From: Pseudomonas jessenii
GTDB lineage: Bacteria; Pseudomonadota; Gammaproteobacteria; Pseudomonadales; Pseudomonadaceae
DNA: 64,000 nt
Reading direction: 5' to 3'
NCBI RefSeq assembly: GCF_002236115.1
Contig: NZ_NIWT01000004.1
Span: forward strand, 248,001-312,000
Below the pieces are notes generated by a model. The model saw only the letters and a list, made by a program, of their open reading frames with translations. It had not been told where the DNA came from and did no database searches. A program made the position numbers and the translations under genes. Of this stretch, positions 34,381 through 43,430 are shown piece after piece; within the stretch, counting starts at the first letter, position 1, and every line of letters starts with the position of its first letter.

Positions 34381-36384
34381 ATGCACAACAATAAGAGTCA
34401 CGGCTTCACCGCTCCACGCTACACCTTGCTGGCCTCAGCCATTCTTGCGGCAACGGTACCTGCGGCCCATGCGGTCGAGATCGAGACGGGGAATCCGGAC
34501 TGGAACGTCCGCGTGGATAACACCATCAAGTACAACTATGGCGTGCGCACCGAAAGCGCCGACAAACGCATGTTGGGAACGCCGAACAATAACGACGGCG
34601 ACTACAACTTCCGCAAGGCCGGGACCAACATCACCAACCGTATCGATCTGTTGACCGAAATGGACGTGGTCTACAAGAACGCCATGGGCTTTCGCGTCAG
34701 CGCCGCCAGCTGGTACGACAAGGCCTATGACAACACCGGCTCCAACTCCAACCCGTTCGTCAACGGCAATGGATCGACCTCGGGCCTGATCGCCAATGAC
34801 CCGCGCCTGGCCGGGGTCACCCGTGACAACGTCGGCAACGGCAGCTCGCACCTGAGCAATTATGCCCAGCGCTACTACAGCGGTCCTTCGGGCGAAATCC
34901 TCGATGCCTTCGTGTTCTACAGCACCGAAGTGGGCGAGGAGTCGATGTTCAGCGCCAAGGCCGGTCAGCACAACGTGTTCTGGGGCGAGACCATTCTCAA
35001 CCCGGTGCACTCGGTCAGCTATGGCCAGTCCGGCCTCGACCTGGCCAAGCTTGCCGCGTCGCCAGGTACCGAGGCCAAGGAACTGTTCGTTCCGCGTAAC
35101 CAGGTGTCGATGTCGTTCACCGTCAATCCCGAGCTGACCGTGGGTGCCCAGTATTTCCTGAATTGGGATGCCGCGCGTCTGCCGGAAGCGGGCACCTATT
35201 ACGGTGGTTCCGACCTGGTCGGCTTCGGCGCGCAATCATTCCTGTTGGGCAACACCAACGCCGTGGTACCGGGCAGCCCGCTAGGTTGTGGCCTGGCGCC
35301 GTGCAACGCCTTGACCAATGTGCGTCGTGGCAAGGACCTGACTCCGCATGACAGCGGTGACTGGGGCGTCATGGCCAAATGGTCGCCGGCCTGGCTGGAT
35401 GGCACCCTTGGCGTTTACTACCGCGAAACCTCGGAAATCCTGCCCCAAGCCTATCTGGACGCCAGGGGCATTACCTCGGCCAACCCGAACGGCACCCGTC
35501 CGGCGGGGCAAGTGCCTGCGGTGATCAACACCCTCAATTCGCTGGACACCGCCACCTATCAACTGGCCTATGCCGACAACATCAAGATCCTTGGCCTGAG
35601 CTTGTCCAAGGACGTGGGTGGCGTGAGCGTGGGTTCGGACCTGAACGTTCGTCACAACATGCCGCTGGCCAGTATCCCGGCGATCGTCAGTACCCGCAGC
35701 CCGCTGGGCCTGGGGCAAGGGCTTGGCCTGCTGCCTGCACGTACGGACGCCACCGGTGTGGTCTATGACACCCCGAGCCGTGGCGACAGCATGAGCGCCA
35801 CAGGCGACACCCTGCACTGGACGCTCAACGGTCTGATGACCCTGCCGAAAACCCCGGTGTTCGATCAGGCGACTGTGCTTGCCGAGCTGTACTACAGCAA
35901 CCTGCTCAAGCTCGATAGCAAGAACGAAGCGCTCTACAAGGGTAAGGACAGCTATCGCGGCATCGACGCGCCGACCCGTGACAACTGGGGTCTGGCGGTC
36001 AACTTCACACCGACCTGGTACCAGGTCTTCCCGGGTGTCGATCTCAACGCGCCGATGTCCATCAACGTCGGTCTCGACGGTGTGTCACCGGTCTCCGGTG
36101 GCGGTGCCAAGGACACCGGCAACTATGCCGTGGGCGTGGGTGCCATTGTCTACAACAAATATTTTGTCGACCTGAAGTACGTGGACTCCTTTGGCGAAAC
36201 CGACAAGTGCAACGTCAGCGGTGTGAGCACCGGCTCCAAGGGCGGTGACGGCTCCACCCCGAACGCCTTCAGCGGCAACGAAAACTACGCCTGTTACGCC
36301 GGTGGCTACTCGTCCTTCTCCGGAGGTGGTGCCACGACTGAGGACCGTGGCGCCGTGTACCTGACGATGAAAACAACATTCTGA
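34381..36384 (+). CDS. DUF1302 outer-membrane-associated protein
   Basis: The 667-residue protein has a Sec signal (LLASAILAATVPAAHA) and a beta-rich body with many aromatic and glycine alternations, ending in VYLTMKTTF, an outer-membrane beta-barrel C terminus ending in phenylalanine. DUF1302 genes are regularly paired with DUF1329 and RND genes and are induced by fatty acids, alkanes or steroids in several bacteria. It probably helps hydrophobic substrate cross the outer membrane. It follows the hydrolase gene by 124 nt. Confidence 0.88.
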   Translation: MHNNKSHGFTAPRYTLLASAILAATVPAAHAVEIETGNPDWNVRVDNTIKYNYGVRTESADKRMLGTPNNNDGDYNFRKAGTNITNRIDLLTEMDVVYKNAMGFRVSAASWYDKAYDNTGSNSNPFVNGNGSTSGLIANDPRLAGVTRDNVGNGSSHLSNYAQRYYSGPSGEILDAFVFYSTEVGEESMFSAKAGQHNVFWGETILNPVHSVSYGQSGLDLAKLAASPGTEAKELFVPRNQVSMSFTVNPELTVGAQYFLNWDAARLPEAGTYYGGSDLVGFGAQSFLLGNTNAVVPGSPLGCGLAPCNALTNVRRGKDLTPHDSGDWGVMAKWSPAWLDGTLGVYYRETSEILPQAYLDARGITSANPNGTRPAGQVPAVINTLNSLDTATYQLAYADNIKILGLSLSKDVGGVSVGSDLNVRHNMPLASIPAIVSTRSPLGLGQGLGLLPARTDATGVVYDTPSRGDSMSATGDTLHWTLNGLMTLPKTPVFDQATVLAELYYSNLLKLDSKNEALYKGKDSYRGIDAPTRDNWGLAVNFTPTWYQVFPGVDLNAPMSINVGLDGVSPVSGGGAKDTGNYAVGVGAIVYNKYFVDLKYVDSFGETDKCNVSGVSTGSKGGDGSTPNAFSGNENYACYAGGYSSFSGGGATTEDRGAVYLTMKTTF

Positions 36385-36425
36385 TTCACCACTGATTTGC
36401 TCAATGCAAGCAGGAGAATAACAAG

Positions 36426-37784
36426 ATGAAATTTGTAAAAACCGTGTTGGCCGCTTCGCTGGCCATGGTCTTCGCCGCTCAGGCACAGGCTGCTGTTTCA
36501 ACTCAGGAAGCTGCCAAGCTGGGCACCAGCCTGACACAGGTAGGGGCTGAAAAAGCCGGGAACGCTGATGGTTCCATTCCTGCCTACAACGGTGGCCTGA
36601 CCACCCCACCGGCCAGCTTCAAGGCCGGCGACAGCATGCGTCCGGACCCGTTTGCCAGTGAAAAGCCGGTACTGGTGATCGACGGCAAGAACGTCGATCA
36701 GTACAAGGGCATGCTCACGGCGACCACGGTAGAACTGGCCAAGCGTTTCCCGACGTTCCGTGTCGACGTGTTCCCGACGCACCGCACCGTTTCGCTGCCT
36801 CAAGCGATTCTGGATAACGGCGTGAAGAACGCCAGCGGCGCCAAGTCCCTGGAAGGTGGCCTGGCCATCGACAACGTGCTGCCGGGCATTCCATTCCCGA
36901 TTCCGCAGTCGGGCAACGAAGCGATGTGGAACTTCCTGTTGCGCTACCAAGGCGTCAGCATCAGTTCCAAGTACGACTCCTGGAACGTTGACTCCGCGGG
37001 CGTTCCAAGCTTGGCGACCACCGGGCAAGCGAACATCTCCTACCCGATCTATGAAAACCTCTCGCAGCCGATCAGCAGCGCCGACGTGTACTACCAGATG
37101 AAGCTGGCATACACCGGCCCTGCGCGCCGCGCCGGTGAGGCGATCATGCTCAAGGACGCCGCCAACCCGTTGCAGCAACCGCGTCGCGCCTGGCAGTACT
37201 TGCCGGGGCAGCGTCGAGTGAAACTGGCTCCGAGCCTGGCTTACGACACGCCAAACCCGGGTACCGCCGGTGCGGGCACCTACGATGACGTGTTCGTCTT
37301 CAACGGTGCGCTGGATCGCTACGACTGGAAGCTGGTGGGCAAGCAGGAAATGATCGTGCCCTACAACACCTACAAGCTGACCTACGTGCAGGATCCGAAG
37401 TCGCTGACCACCGCCAATCACCTGTCACCTGACTTCGTACGCTGGGAAAAACACCGTGTATGGGTCGTGGAAGGCAACCTCAAGGCCGGTGCTCGTCACA
37501 TCTACCAGAAGCGCCGCTTCTACCTCGACGAAGACAGCTGGACCGCTTTGGCCTCGGATCAATATGACGCCCGTGGTCAGCTCTATCGCGGTTCCTTCGC
37601 CTTCCTGAGCCAGAGCTATGACAAGCAGGTTCCGGACTCCACGCCGTTCATGATCTACGACCTGGTCGGTGGTTCCTACAACATCAACGGCGTAGTCGGC
37701 CCTTACGGCGGCATCAAGTACATCGAGCCGCTCTCCAAGGCCCAGTGGTCTTCGGAATCCCTGGCCGGCGCCGGTATTCGCTAA
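36426..37784 (+). CDS. DUF1329 exported protein
   Basis: The 452-residue protein has a clear Sec signal (AASLAMVFAAQAQA) and belongs to the DUF1329 family (LolA/LolB-like fold by family knowledge). It follows DUF1302 by 41 nt. A periplasmic carrier role for a lipid-like substrate, between the outer membrane protein and the RND protein, is the usual proposal for this pair. Confidence 0.9.
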   Translation: MKFVKTVLAASLAMVFAAQAQAAVSTQEAAKLGTSLTQVGAEKAGNADGSIPAYNGGLTTPPASFKAGDSMRPDPFASEKPVLVIDGKNVDQYKGMLTATTVELAKRFPTFRVDVFPTHRTVSLPQAILDNGVKNASGAKSLEGGLAIDNVLPGIPFPIPQSGNEAMWNFLLRYQGVSISSKYDSWNVDSAGVPSLATTGQANISYPIYENLSQPISSADVYYQMKLAYTGPARRAGEAIMLKDAANPLQQPRRAWQYLPGQRRVKLAPSLAYDTPNPGTAGAGTYDDVFVFNGALDRYDWKLVGKQEMIVPYNTYKLTYVQDPKSLTTANHLSPDFVRWEKHRVWVVEGNLKAGARHIYQKRRFYLDEDSWTALASDQYDARGQLYRGSFAFLSQSYDKQVPDSTPFMIYDLVGGSYNINGVVGPYGGIKYIEPLSKAQWSSESLAGAGIR

Positions 37785-37816
37785 GCCAACCGCAAGCAGA
37801 CGCTCGCACGATCCAC

Positions 37817-37916
37817 TGTGGGAGCGAGCCTGCTCGCGATGGACCAGAGGGCGACGCGGGCATCCAGACAGCACGCGTCATCGTTAACGTCCATCGCGAG
37901 CAGGCTCGCTCCCACA
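37817..37916. repeat. REPIN inside the DUF1302-RND operon
   Basis: Two inverted REP copies (variant GAGCGAGCCTGCTCG) lie in the 209 nt gap between the DUF1329 and YCF48 genes. This is within what should be one transcript. Confidence 0.9.
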
Positions 37917-37993
37917 TGACCTGCACGGCGCAAGGTTTGAACGTCAGGCACACCGATGTGTGTCCCGGCGCGGTTTTCCGAAGAGGACGCAGC

Positions 37994-39085
37994 ATGTGTT
38001 CGTATAAAAACAATATTTTGCAGCTGGCGTTTGGCGTTGTGCTCGGCCTGTCGCAGGGCATCGCCCAGGCGGCCGATTACGTCGATGTACTGGACCTGCC
38101 CGCCAGAGTCAGTGCCTTGGCGATCAACAGCCCGTTGTCCGGCATGACCCGCGCCGGCGGGCGCGTGATTGCCGTCGGCCAGCGTGGCCATATTCTGTTT
38201 TCCGATGATTCGGGAAACCACTGGCAACAGGCCGCCGTACCGGCCAGTGCCGACCTCACTGCGGTGAATTTTCCGACCACCACCCAAGGCTGGGCGGTGG
38301 GTAATGACGGCGTGGTGCTGCACAGCAGCGACGCCGGCGCGACTTGGCAGAAGCAACTCGACGGTCGTCAGATCGGCGCCTTGCTGGTCAAGCATTACAC
38401 GGCGCTGGCCAGCGCCGAACCGGGCAATGAGCAATGGCCCCAGTTGGCTATGGAAGGCCAACGACTAGCCGATCAGGGCGCGGACAAACCGCTGCTCGGC
38501 GTCTGGTTCGCCAACGACAAAACCGGCTATGTGGTCGGGGTATTCAACCTGATCCTGCGTACCGACGACGGTGGCCTGACCTGGACGCCATTCCAGGACC
38601 GCACCGACAACCCCCAGGGTTTCCATCTCAACGCCATCGCCTCTACCGGCGACAGTGTGTACATCGCGGGCGAGCAAGGCCTGCTGCTCAAATGGGACGA
38701 CAGCGCCCAACGCTTCAACGCGGTACCGACGCCTTATCAAGGCAGCTTCTTCGGCGTGCTCGGCAAGCCTGGCGAAGTGCTGATCTATGGCCTGCGCGGC
38801 AACGTGCTGCGCAGCACCGACGGCGGCCAGAGCTGGACCGCACTGGACACCGGCCTGCACGTCAGCATCACCGCAGGCCTGATCGATGCCCGTGGCAATT
38901 ATCGCTTGTTCACCCAGGGCGGGCAGATGCTGGTCAGCCAAGGGACGGGCGCGCAGTTGCATCTGAAGCAGCAACCGGCACCGACCCCGGTCGCCAGCGC
39001 CACCCAGTCCGCCAATGGCGCCTTGGTGCTGGCAGGCAGCCGTGGTGCCCGGACGCTGTCCGCCGATCCAGCCCTCGAACCCTAA
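37994..39085 (+). CDS. YCF48/BNR-repeat exported protein
   Basis: GAGG at 37983-37986 sets the start at 37994. The 363-residue protein has a signal peptide (VVLGLSQGIAQA) and several BNR/YCF48 beta-propeller blades (GHILFSDDSGNHWQQA, DGVVLHSSDAGATWQK, LILRTDDGGLTWTP, NVLRSTDGGQSWTA). Propellers of this type often assist a membrane complex. It is 16 nt upstream of the RND gene and is likely its periplasmic partner. Confidence 0.9.
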   Translation: MCSYKNNILQLAFGVVLGLSQGIAQAADYVDVLDLPARVSALAINSPLSGMTRAGGRVIAVGQRGHILFSDDSGNHWQQAAVPASADLTAVNFPTTTQGWAVGNDGVVLHSSDAGATWQKQLDGRQIGALLVKHYTALASAEPGNEQWPQLAMEGQRLADQGADKPLLGVWFANDKTGYVVGVFNLILRTDDGGLTWTPFQDRTDNPQGFHLNAIASTGDSVYIAGEQGLLLKWDDSAQRFNAVPTPYQGSFFGVLGKPGEVLIYGLRGNVLRSTDGGQSWTALDTGLHVSITAGLIDARGNYRLFTQGGQMLVSQGTGAQLHLKQQPAPTPVASATQSANGALVLAGSRGARTLSADPALEP

Positions 39086-39101
39086 GAGCGAGAACCCAGA
39101 C

Positions 39102-41621
39102 ATGGGCAATATCAAACAAGACGCCATGCCGGTGATCCGCGAACTGCGGGATTTCGACCACCGCTCCGGCAACCTCCTCGAGCGGCTGGTGTTCAACTAC
39201 CGCCCGCTGTTCATGCTGCTGATGGCGCTCGCCACCGTGGTGCTGGGCTTCATGGCCGTGACTCGCCTGGAGTTGCGCCCAAGCTTCGAAAAAATGATTC
39301 CCCAGAGCCAGCCCTACATCCAGAACTTCCTGGAAAACCGCCAGTCGCTGCGCGGTCTGGGCAACTCGGTGCGCGTGGTGGTCGAGAACACCCAGGGCGA
39401 TATTTTCGATCCCGAATACCTGGACGTGCTCAAGCAGGTCAACGACCAGCTGTTCCTCACCGAAGGCGTCGACCGCGCGTGGATGAAGTCGCTGTGGAGC
39501 CCGGCCGTGCGCTGGACCGAAGTCACCGAGGACGGTTTCCAGGGTGGCCCGGTGATGCCCGACACCTATTCGGGGCAGCCTGAGCAAATCGAACAGTTGC
39601 GCCAGAACATCTCCCGCGCCGGTGTGGTGGGTAGCCTGGTAGCCAGTGATTTCAAGTCGACCATGCTGATCGTGCCGCTGATGGACAAAGCCGCCGCCGG
39701 CGGTCAACGCATCAACTACCACGCCTTCTCGCAGATGCTCGAAGAGCAGTTACGCGACAAGATCGAATACGCCGGTGACAGCGCTGCGCGTAAATCCGGG
39801 GTCGAAGGCACCGGGCATTACAAGGTGCGGGTGATCGGCTTCGCCAAACTCATGGGCGACCTGATCGACGGCCTGATCCAGGTGATGATGTTCTTCGGCC
39901 TGGCCGTCGTCACGTCGCTGATCATCATCTACGCCTACACCCGTTGCGTGCGCAGCACCCTGCTGGTGGTCGGCTGCTCGCTGGTCGCGGTGGTCTGGCA
40001 ACTGGGTATCGTCGCCTGGCTGGGCTACGCCATCGATCCGTACTCGGTGCTGGTGCCGTTCCTGATCTTCGCCATCGGTGTGTCCCACGCGGCGCAGAAG
40101 ATGAACGGCATCATGCAGGACATCGCTCGTGGCACCCACAAGCTGATCGCTGCGCGCTACACCTTCCGCCGTCTGTTCATCGCCGGTGTCACCGCGCTGT
40201 TGGCCGATGCCGTGGGCTTCGCCGTGTTGATGCTGATCGATATTCCGGTGATCCAGGACCTGGCGATTACCGCCAGCATCGGCGTCGCCGTGCTGATCTT
40301 CACCTCGCTGTTGCTGATGCCGGTGGCGCTATCCTATGTCGGTGTGGGCGCGAAAGCCGCCGAGCGTGCGCTGAAAATCGACAACCGCGCCGAACACCAC
40401 AAAGGCTTCGGCAAACTGTGGGACCTGCTCGACCGCTTCACCACGCGCAAGTGGGCCACCGGTGCCGTATTGGTCGCAGTGTTGATGGGCATCGGCGGTT
40501 TCATGGTCAGCCTGAACCTGAAGATCGGCGACCTGGAAAGCGGGGCGCCGGAGTTGCGCGCCGACTCGCGCTACAACCGCGACAACGCCTACATCACCAG
40601 CCACTACGCGCTGTCCAGCGACCTGTTCGCGGTGATGATCAAGACCGCGCCGGAAGGCTGCCTGAACTACAAGACCCTGGTGCTCGCCGACCGCCTGGCC
40701 TGGGAGCTGCAACAGTATCCGGGCGTGCAGGCGACCGCGTCCTTGGTCAACGCGGTACGGCAGATCACTGCCGGTACTTATGAGGGCAACCCCAAGCTCA
40801 ACAGCATCCAGCGCAACCAGGACGTGCTCAATTACGCCGCCCAGCAAGCCTCGGTCAACTCGCCGGAGCTGTTCAACACCGACTGCTCGCTGATGCCGGT
40901 GATCACCTTCCTCAAGGATCACAAGGCTGAAACCCTCGATGCCGTGGTGGCCATCGCCGACAAGTTCGCCAAGGAAAACAGCAGCGAGGATCGCCAGTTC
41001 CTGCTCGCCGCCGGTACCGCCGGGATCGAGGCCGCGACCAACATCGTGGTGCGCGAAGCCAACCGCACCATGCTGCTTTACGTGTATGCGGCGGTGACGC
41101 TGTTCTGCCTGATCACCTTCCGCAGCTGGCGCGCCACGCTGGTGGCCCTGTTGCCACTGGTGCTGACCTCGATCCTCTGCGAAGCCTTGATGGTGGCCAT
41201 GGGCATCGGCGTGAAGGTCGCGACCTTGCCGGTGATCGCCCTCGGGGTGGGCATCGGCGTCGACTACGCCTTGTACCTGCTCAGCGTGCAATTGCACTTC
41301 CAGCGCCAGGGCTTGCCGCTATCCCAGGCCTATCGCAACGCCGTGTCCTTCACCGGCCGCGTGGTCGGGCTGGTGGGCATCACCCTCGCCGCCGGTGTGG
41401 TGTGCTGGGTCTGGTCGCCGATCAAGTTCCAGGCCGACATGGGCATCCTGCTGACCTTCATGTTCCTGTGGAACATGCTCGGCGCGCTGATCCTGATTCC
41501 CGCTCTGTCGTACTTCCTGCTGCGCGAACGGGCACCCAAGCCCGGTTCTGTCGCGGCAACCGAAAACACCGAATCCACTGAACGTCCCGGCATGCCCCAT
41601 GCCGTGACCACTTCCGAGTAA
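39102..41621 (+). CDS. RND/MMPL-family transporter
   Basis: The 839-residue inner-membrane protein has the two-half RND layout. Helix 1 lies near residues 35-55, a large periplasmic loop follows, and helices 2-6 include a sterol-sensing-like block (VPFLIFAIGVSHAAQKMNG). A second loop and second helix set come next (LPVIALGVGIGVDYALYLL). With DUF1302, DUF1329 and the YCF48 protein it forms a putative trans-envelope lipid or hydrophobic acid transport system. Confidence 0.92.
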   Translation: MGNIKQDAMPVIRELRDFDHRSGNLLERLVFNYRPLFMLLMALATVVLGFMAVTRLELRPSFEKMIPQSQPYIQNFLENRQSLRGLGNSVRVVVENTQGDIFDPEYLDVLKQVNDQLFLTEGVDRAWMKSLWSPAVRWTEVTEDGFQGGPVMPDTYSGQPEQIEQLRQNISRAGVVGSLVASDFKSTMLIVPLMDKAAAGGQRINYHAFSQMLEEQLRDKIEYAGDSAARKSGVEGTGHYKVRVIGFAKLMGDLIDGLIQVMMFFGLAVVTSLIIIYAYTRCVRSTLLVVGCSLVAVVWQLGIVAWLGYAIDPYSVLVPFLIFAIGVSHAAQKMNGIMQDIARGTHKLIAARYTFRRLFIAGVTALLADAVGFAVLMLIDIPVIQDLAITASIGVAVLIFTSLLLMPVALSYVGVGAKAAERALKIDNRAEHHKGFGKLWDLLDRFTTRKWATGAVLVAVLMGIGGFMVSLNLKIGDLESGAPELRADSRYNRDNAYITSHYALSSDLFAVMIKTAPEGCLNYKTLVLADRLAWELQQYPGVQATASLVNAVRQITAGTYEGNPKLNSIQRNQDVLNYAAQQASVNSPELFNTDCSLMPVITFLKDHKAETLDAVVAIADKFAKENSSEDRQFLLAAGTAGIEAATNIVVREANRTMLLYVYAAVTLFCLITFRSWRATLVALLPLVLTSILCEALMVAMGIGVKVATLPVIALGVGIGVDYALYLLSVQLHFQRQGLPLSQAYRNAVSFTGRVVGLVGITLAAGVVCWVWSPIKFQADMGILLTFMFLWNMLGALILIPALSYFLLRERAPKPGSVAATENTESTERPGMPHAVTTSE

Positions 41622-41627
41622 GCCAAG

Positions 41628-43406
41628 ATGTCTGATTACAAAGCTCCCCTGCGCGACATGCGCTTCGTACTCAACGAGGTTTTCCAGGTGTCCCGGCTCT
41701 GGGCACAATTGCCTGGCCTGGCCGACGTGATCGATGAAGAGACCGCCGCCGCCATCCTCGAAGAGGCCGGCAAGATCAGCGGCGAAGTGATCGCGCCACT
41801 GAACCGCGCCAGCGACGAACAGGGTTGCACCTGGAACGACGGCGCGGTCACCGCCCCGGACGGTTTTGCCCAGGCCTATCAAGCCTTCGCCGAAGGCGGT
41901 TGGGTGGGTGTCGGCGGTGATCCGCAGTACGGCGGCATGGGCATGCCCAAGGCGATTTCGGCCCAGGTCGAAGAGATGGTCAACTCGGCCAGCCTGTCGT
42001 TCGGCCTGTACCCGATGCTGACCGCCGGTGCCTGCCTGTCGATCAAGGCCCACGCCAGCGAAGAACTGAAAGCGGCTTACTTGCCGAACATGTACGCCGG
42101 CATCTGGACCGGTTCGATGTGCCTGACCGAAGCCCATTCCGGCACCGACCTGGGCCTGATCCGCACCAAGGCCGAACCCCAGGCCGATGGCAGCTACAAG
42201 GTCAGCGGCAGCAAGATTTTCATCACCGGTGGAGAGCACGACCTGACGGAAAACATTATCCATCTGGTACTGGCGCGGCTGCCCGATGCACCGGCCGGCC
42301 CGAAAGGTATCTCGCTGTTCCTGGTGCCGAAAGTGCTGGTCAACGCCGACGGTTCGCTGGGTGAAAACAACGCGCTGTCCTGCGGCTCCATCGAACACAA
42401 GATGGGCATCAAGGCGTCCGCCACCTGCGTGATGAACTTCGACGGCGCCACCGGCTGGATCGTCGACGCACCGAACAAAGGCCTGGCGGCGATGTTCACC
42501 ATGATGAACTACGAGCGTCTGGGCGTTGGCATCCAGGGCTTGGCCCAAGGCGAGCGCTCGTACCAGAACGCTGTCGAATACGCCCGTGACCGTCTGCAAA
42601 GCCGTGCGCCAACCGGTGCGCAATTCAAGGACAAGGCCGCCGACCCGATCATCGTGCACCCGGACGTGCGACGCATGCTGTTGACCATGAAAGCCTTGAA
42701 CGAAGGCGGCCGTGCGTTCTCCAGCTACGTGGCCCTGCAACTGGACATCGCCAAGTACAGCGAAGACGCACCGACACGCCAGCGCGCGCAGGATCTGGTA
42801 TCGCTGCTGACCCCGGTGGCCAAGGCCTTCCTCACCGACATGGGCCTGGAAACCACCATCCATGGCCAGCAGATCTTCGGCGGCCACGGCTACATCCGTG
42901 AGTGGGGTCAGGAGCAACTGGTGCGTGATGTGCGCATCACCCAGATCTACGAAGGCACCAACGGCATCCAGTCCCTGGACCTGGCCGGGCGCAAGATCGT
43001 TGGCAGCGGCGGGGCGCTCTACCGCTTGTTCGCTTCGGAAATCCGCAACTTCACCGCCAACGTTGGCGCTGACCTTGCCGAGTTCATCCAACCGCTGAAC
43101 GCCGCCGTCGACACTCTCGACGACCTGACCGCGTGGCTGCTGGACCGGGCACAAAACAACCCGAACGAAATCGGCGCGGCCTCGGTCGAGTACCTGCATG
43201 TTTTCGGCTACACCGCTTACGCCTACATGTGGGCGCGCATGGCCAAGGCGGTCATAAGCGGCGATGCCGAGGACGATTTCTACACCAGCAAACTGGCCAC
43301 CGCACGATTCTACTTCGCCCGGTTGCTGCCGCGTATCCACTCGTTGAGCGCATCGGCCAAGGCCGGCAGCGACTGCCTCTACGAGCTGCAAGCCGATCAG
43401 TTCTGA
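41628..43406 (+). CDS. acyl-CoA dehydrogenase (large, DmdC-like)
   Basis: The 592-residue flavoprotein is longer than classical acyl-CoA dehydrogenases (~380) and has the C-terminal extension of the DmdC/AidB-like group. Visible motifs are CLTEAHSGTDLG and FITGGEHD (FAD contacts), NYERLGVGIQGL, and the base region RVTQIYEGT-like sequence VRITQIYEGTNGIQ. It would oxidise an acyl-CoA made by the next gene. It is 6 nt from the RND gene. Confidence 0.93.
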   Translation: MSDYKAPLRDMRFVLNEVFQVSRLWAQLPGLADVIDEETAAAILEEAGKISGEVIAPLNRASDEQGCTWNDGAVTAPDGFAQAYQAFAEGGWVGVGGDPQYGGMGMPKAISAQVEEMVNSASLSFGLYPMLTAGACLSIKAHASEELKAAYLPNMYAGIWTGSMCLTEAHSGTDLGLIRTKAEPQADGSYKVSGSKIFITGGEHDLTENIIHLVLARLPDAPAGPKGISLFLVPKVLVNADGSLGENNALSCGSIEHKMGIKASATCVMNFDGATGWIVDAPNKGLAAMFTMMNYERLGVGIQGLAQGERSYQNAVEYARDRLQSRAPTGAQFKDKAADPIIVHPDVRRMLLTMKALNEGGRAFSSYVALQLDIAKYSEDAPTRQRAQDLVSLLTPVAKAFLTDMGLETTIHGQQIFGGHGYIREWGQEQLVRDVRITQIYEGTNGIQSLDLAGRKIVGSGGALYRLFASEIRNFTANVGADLAEFIQPLNAAVDTLDDLTAWLLDRAQNNPNEIGAASVEYLHVFGYTAYAYMWARMAKAVISGDAEDDFYTSKLATARFYFARLLPRIHSLSASAKAGSDCLYELQADQF

Positions 43407-43430
43407 TCGAAAGGACAAGGAACCTTAAAC

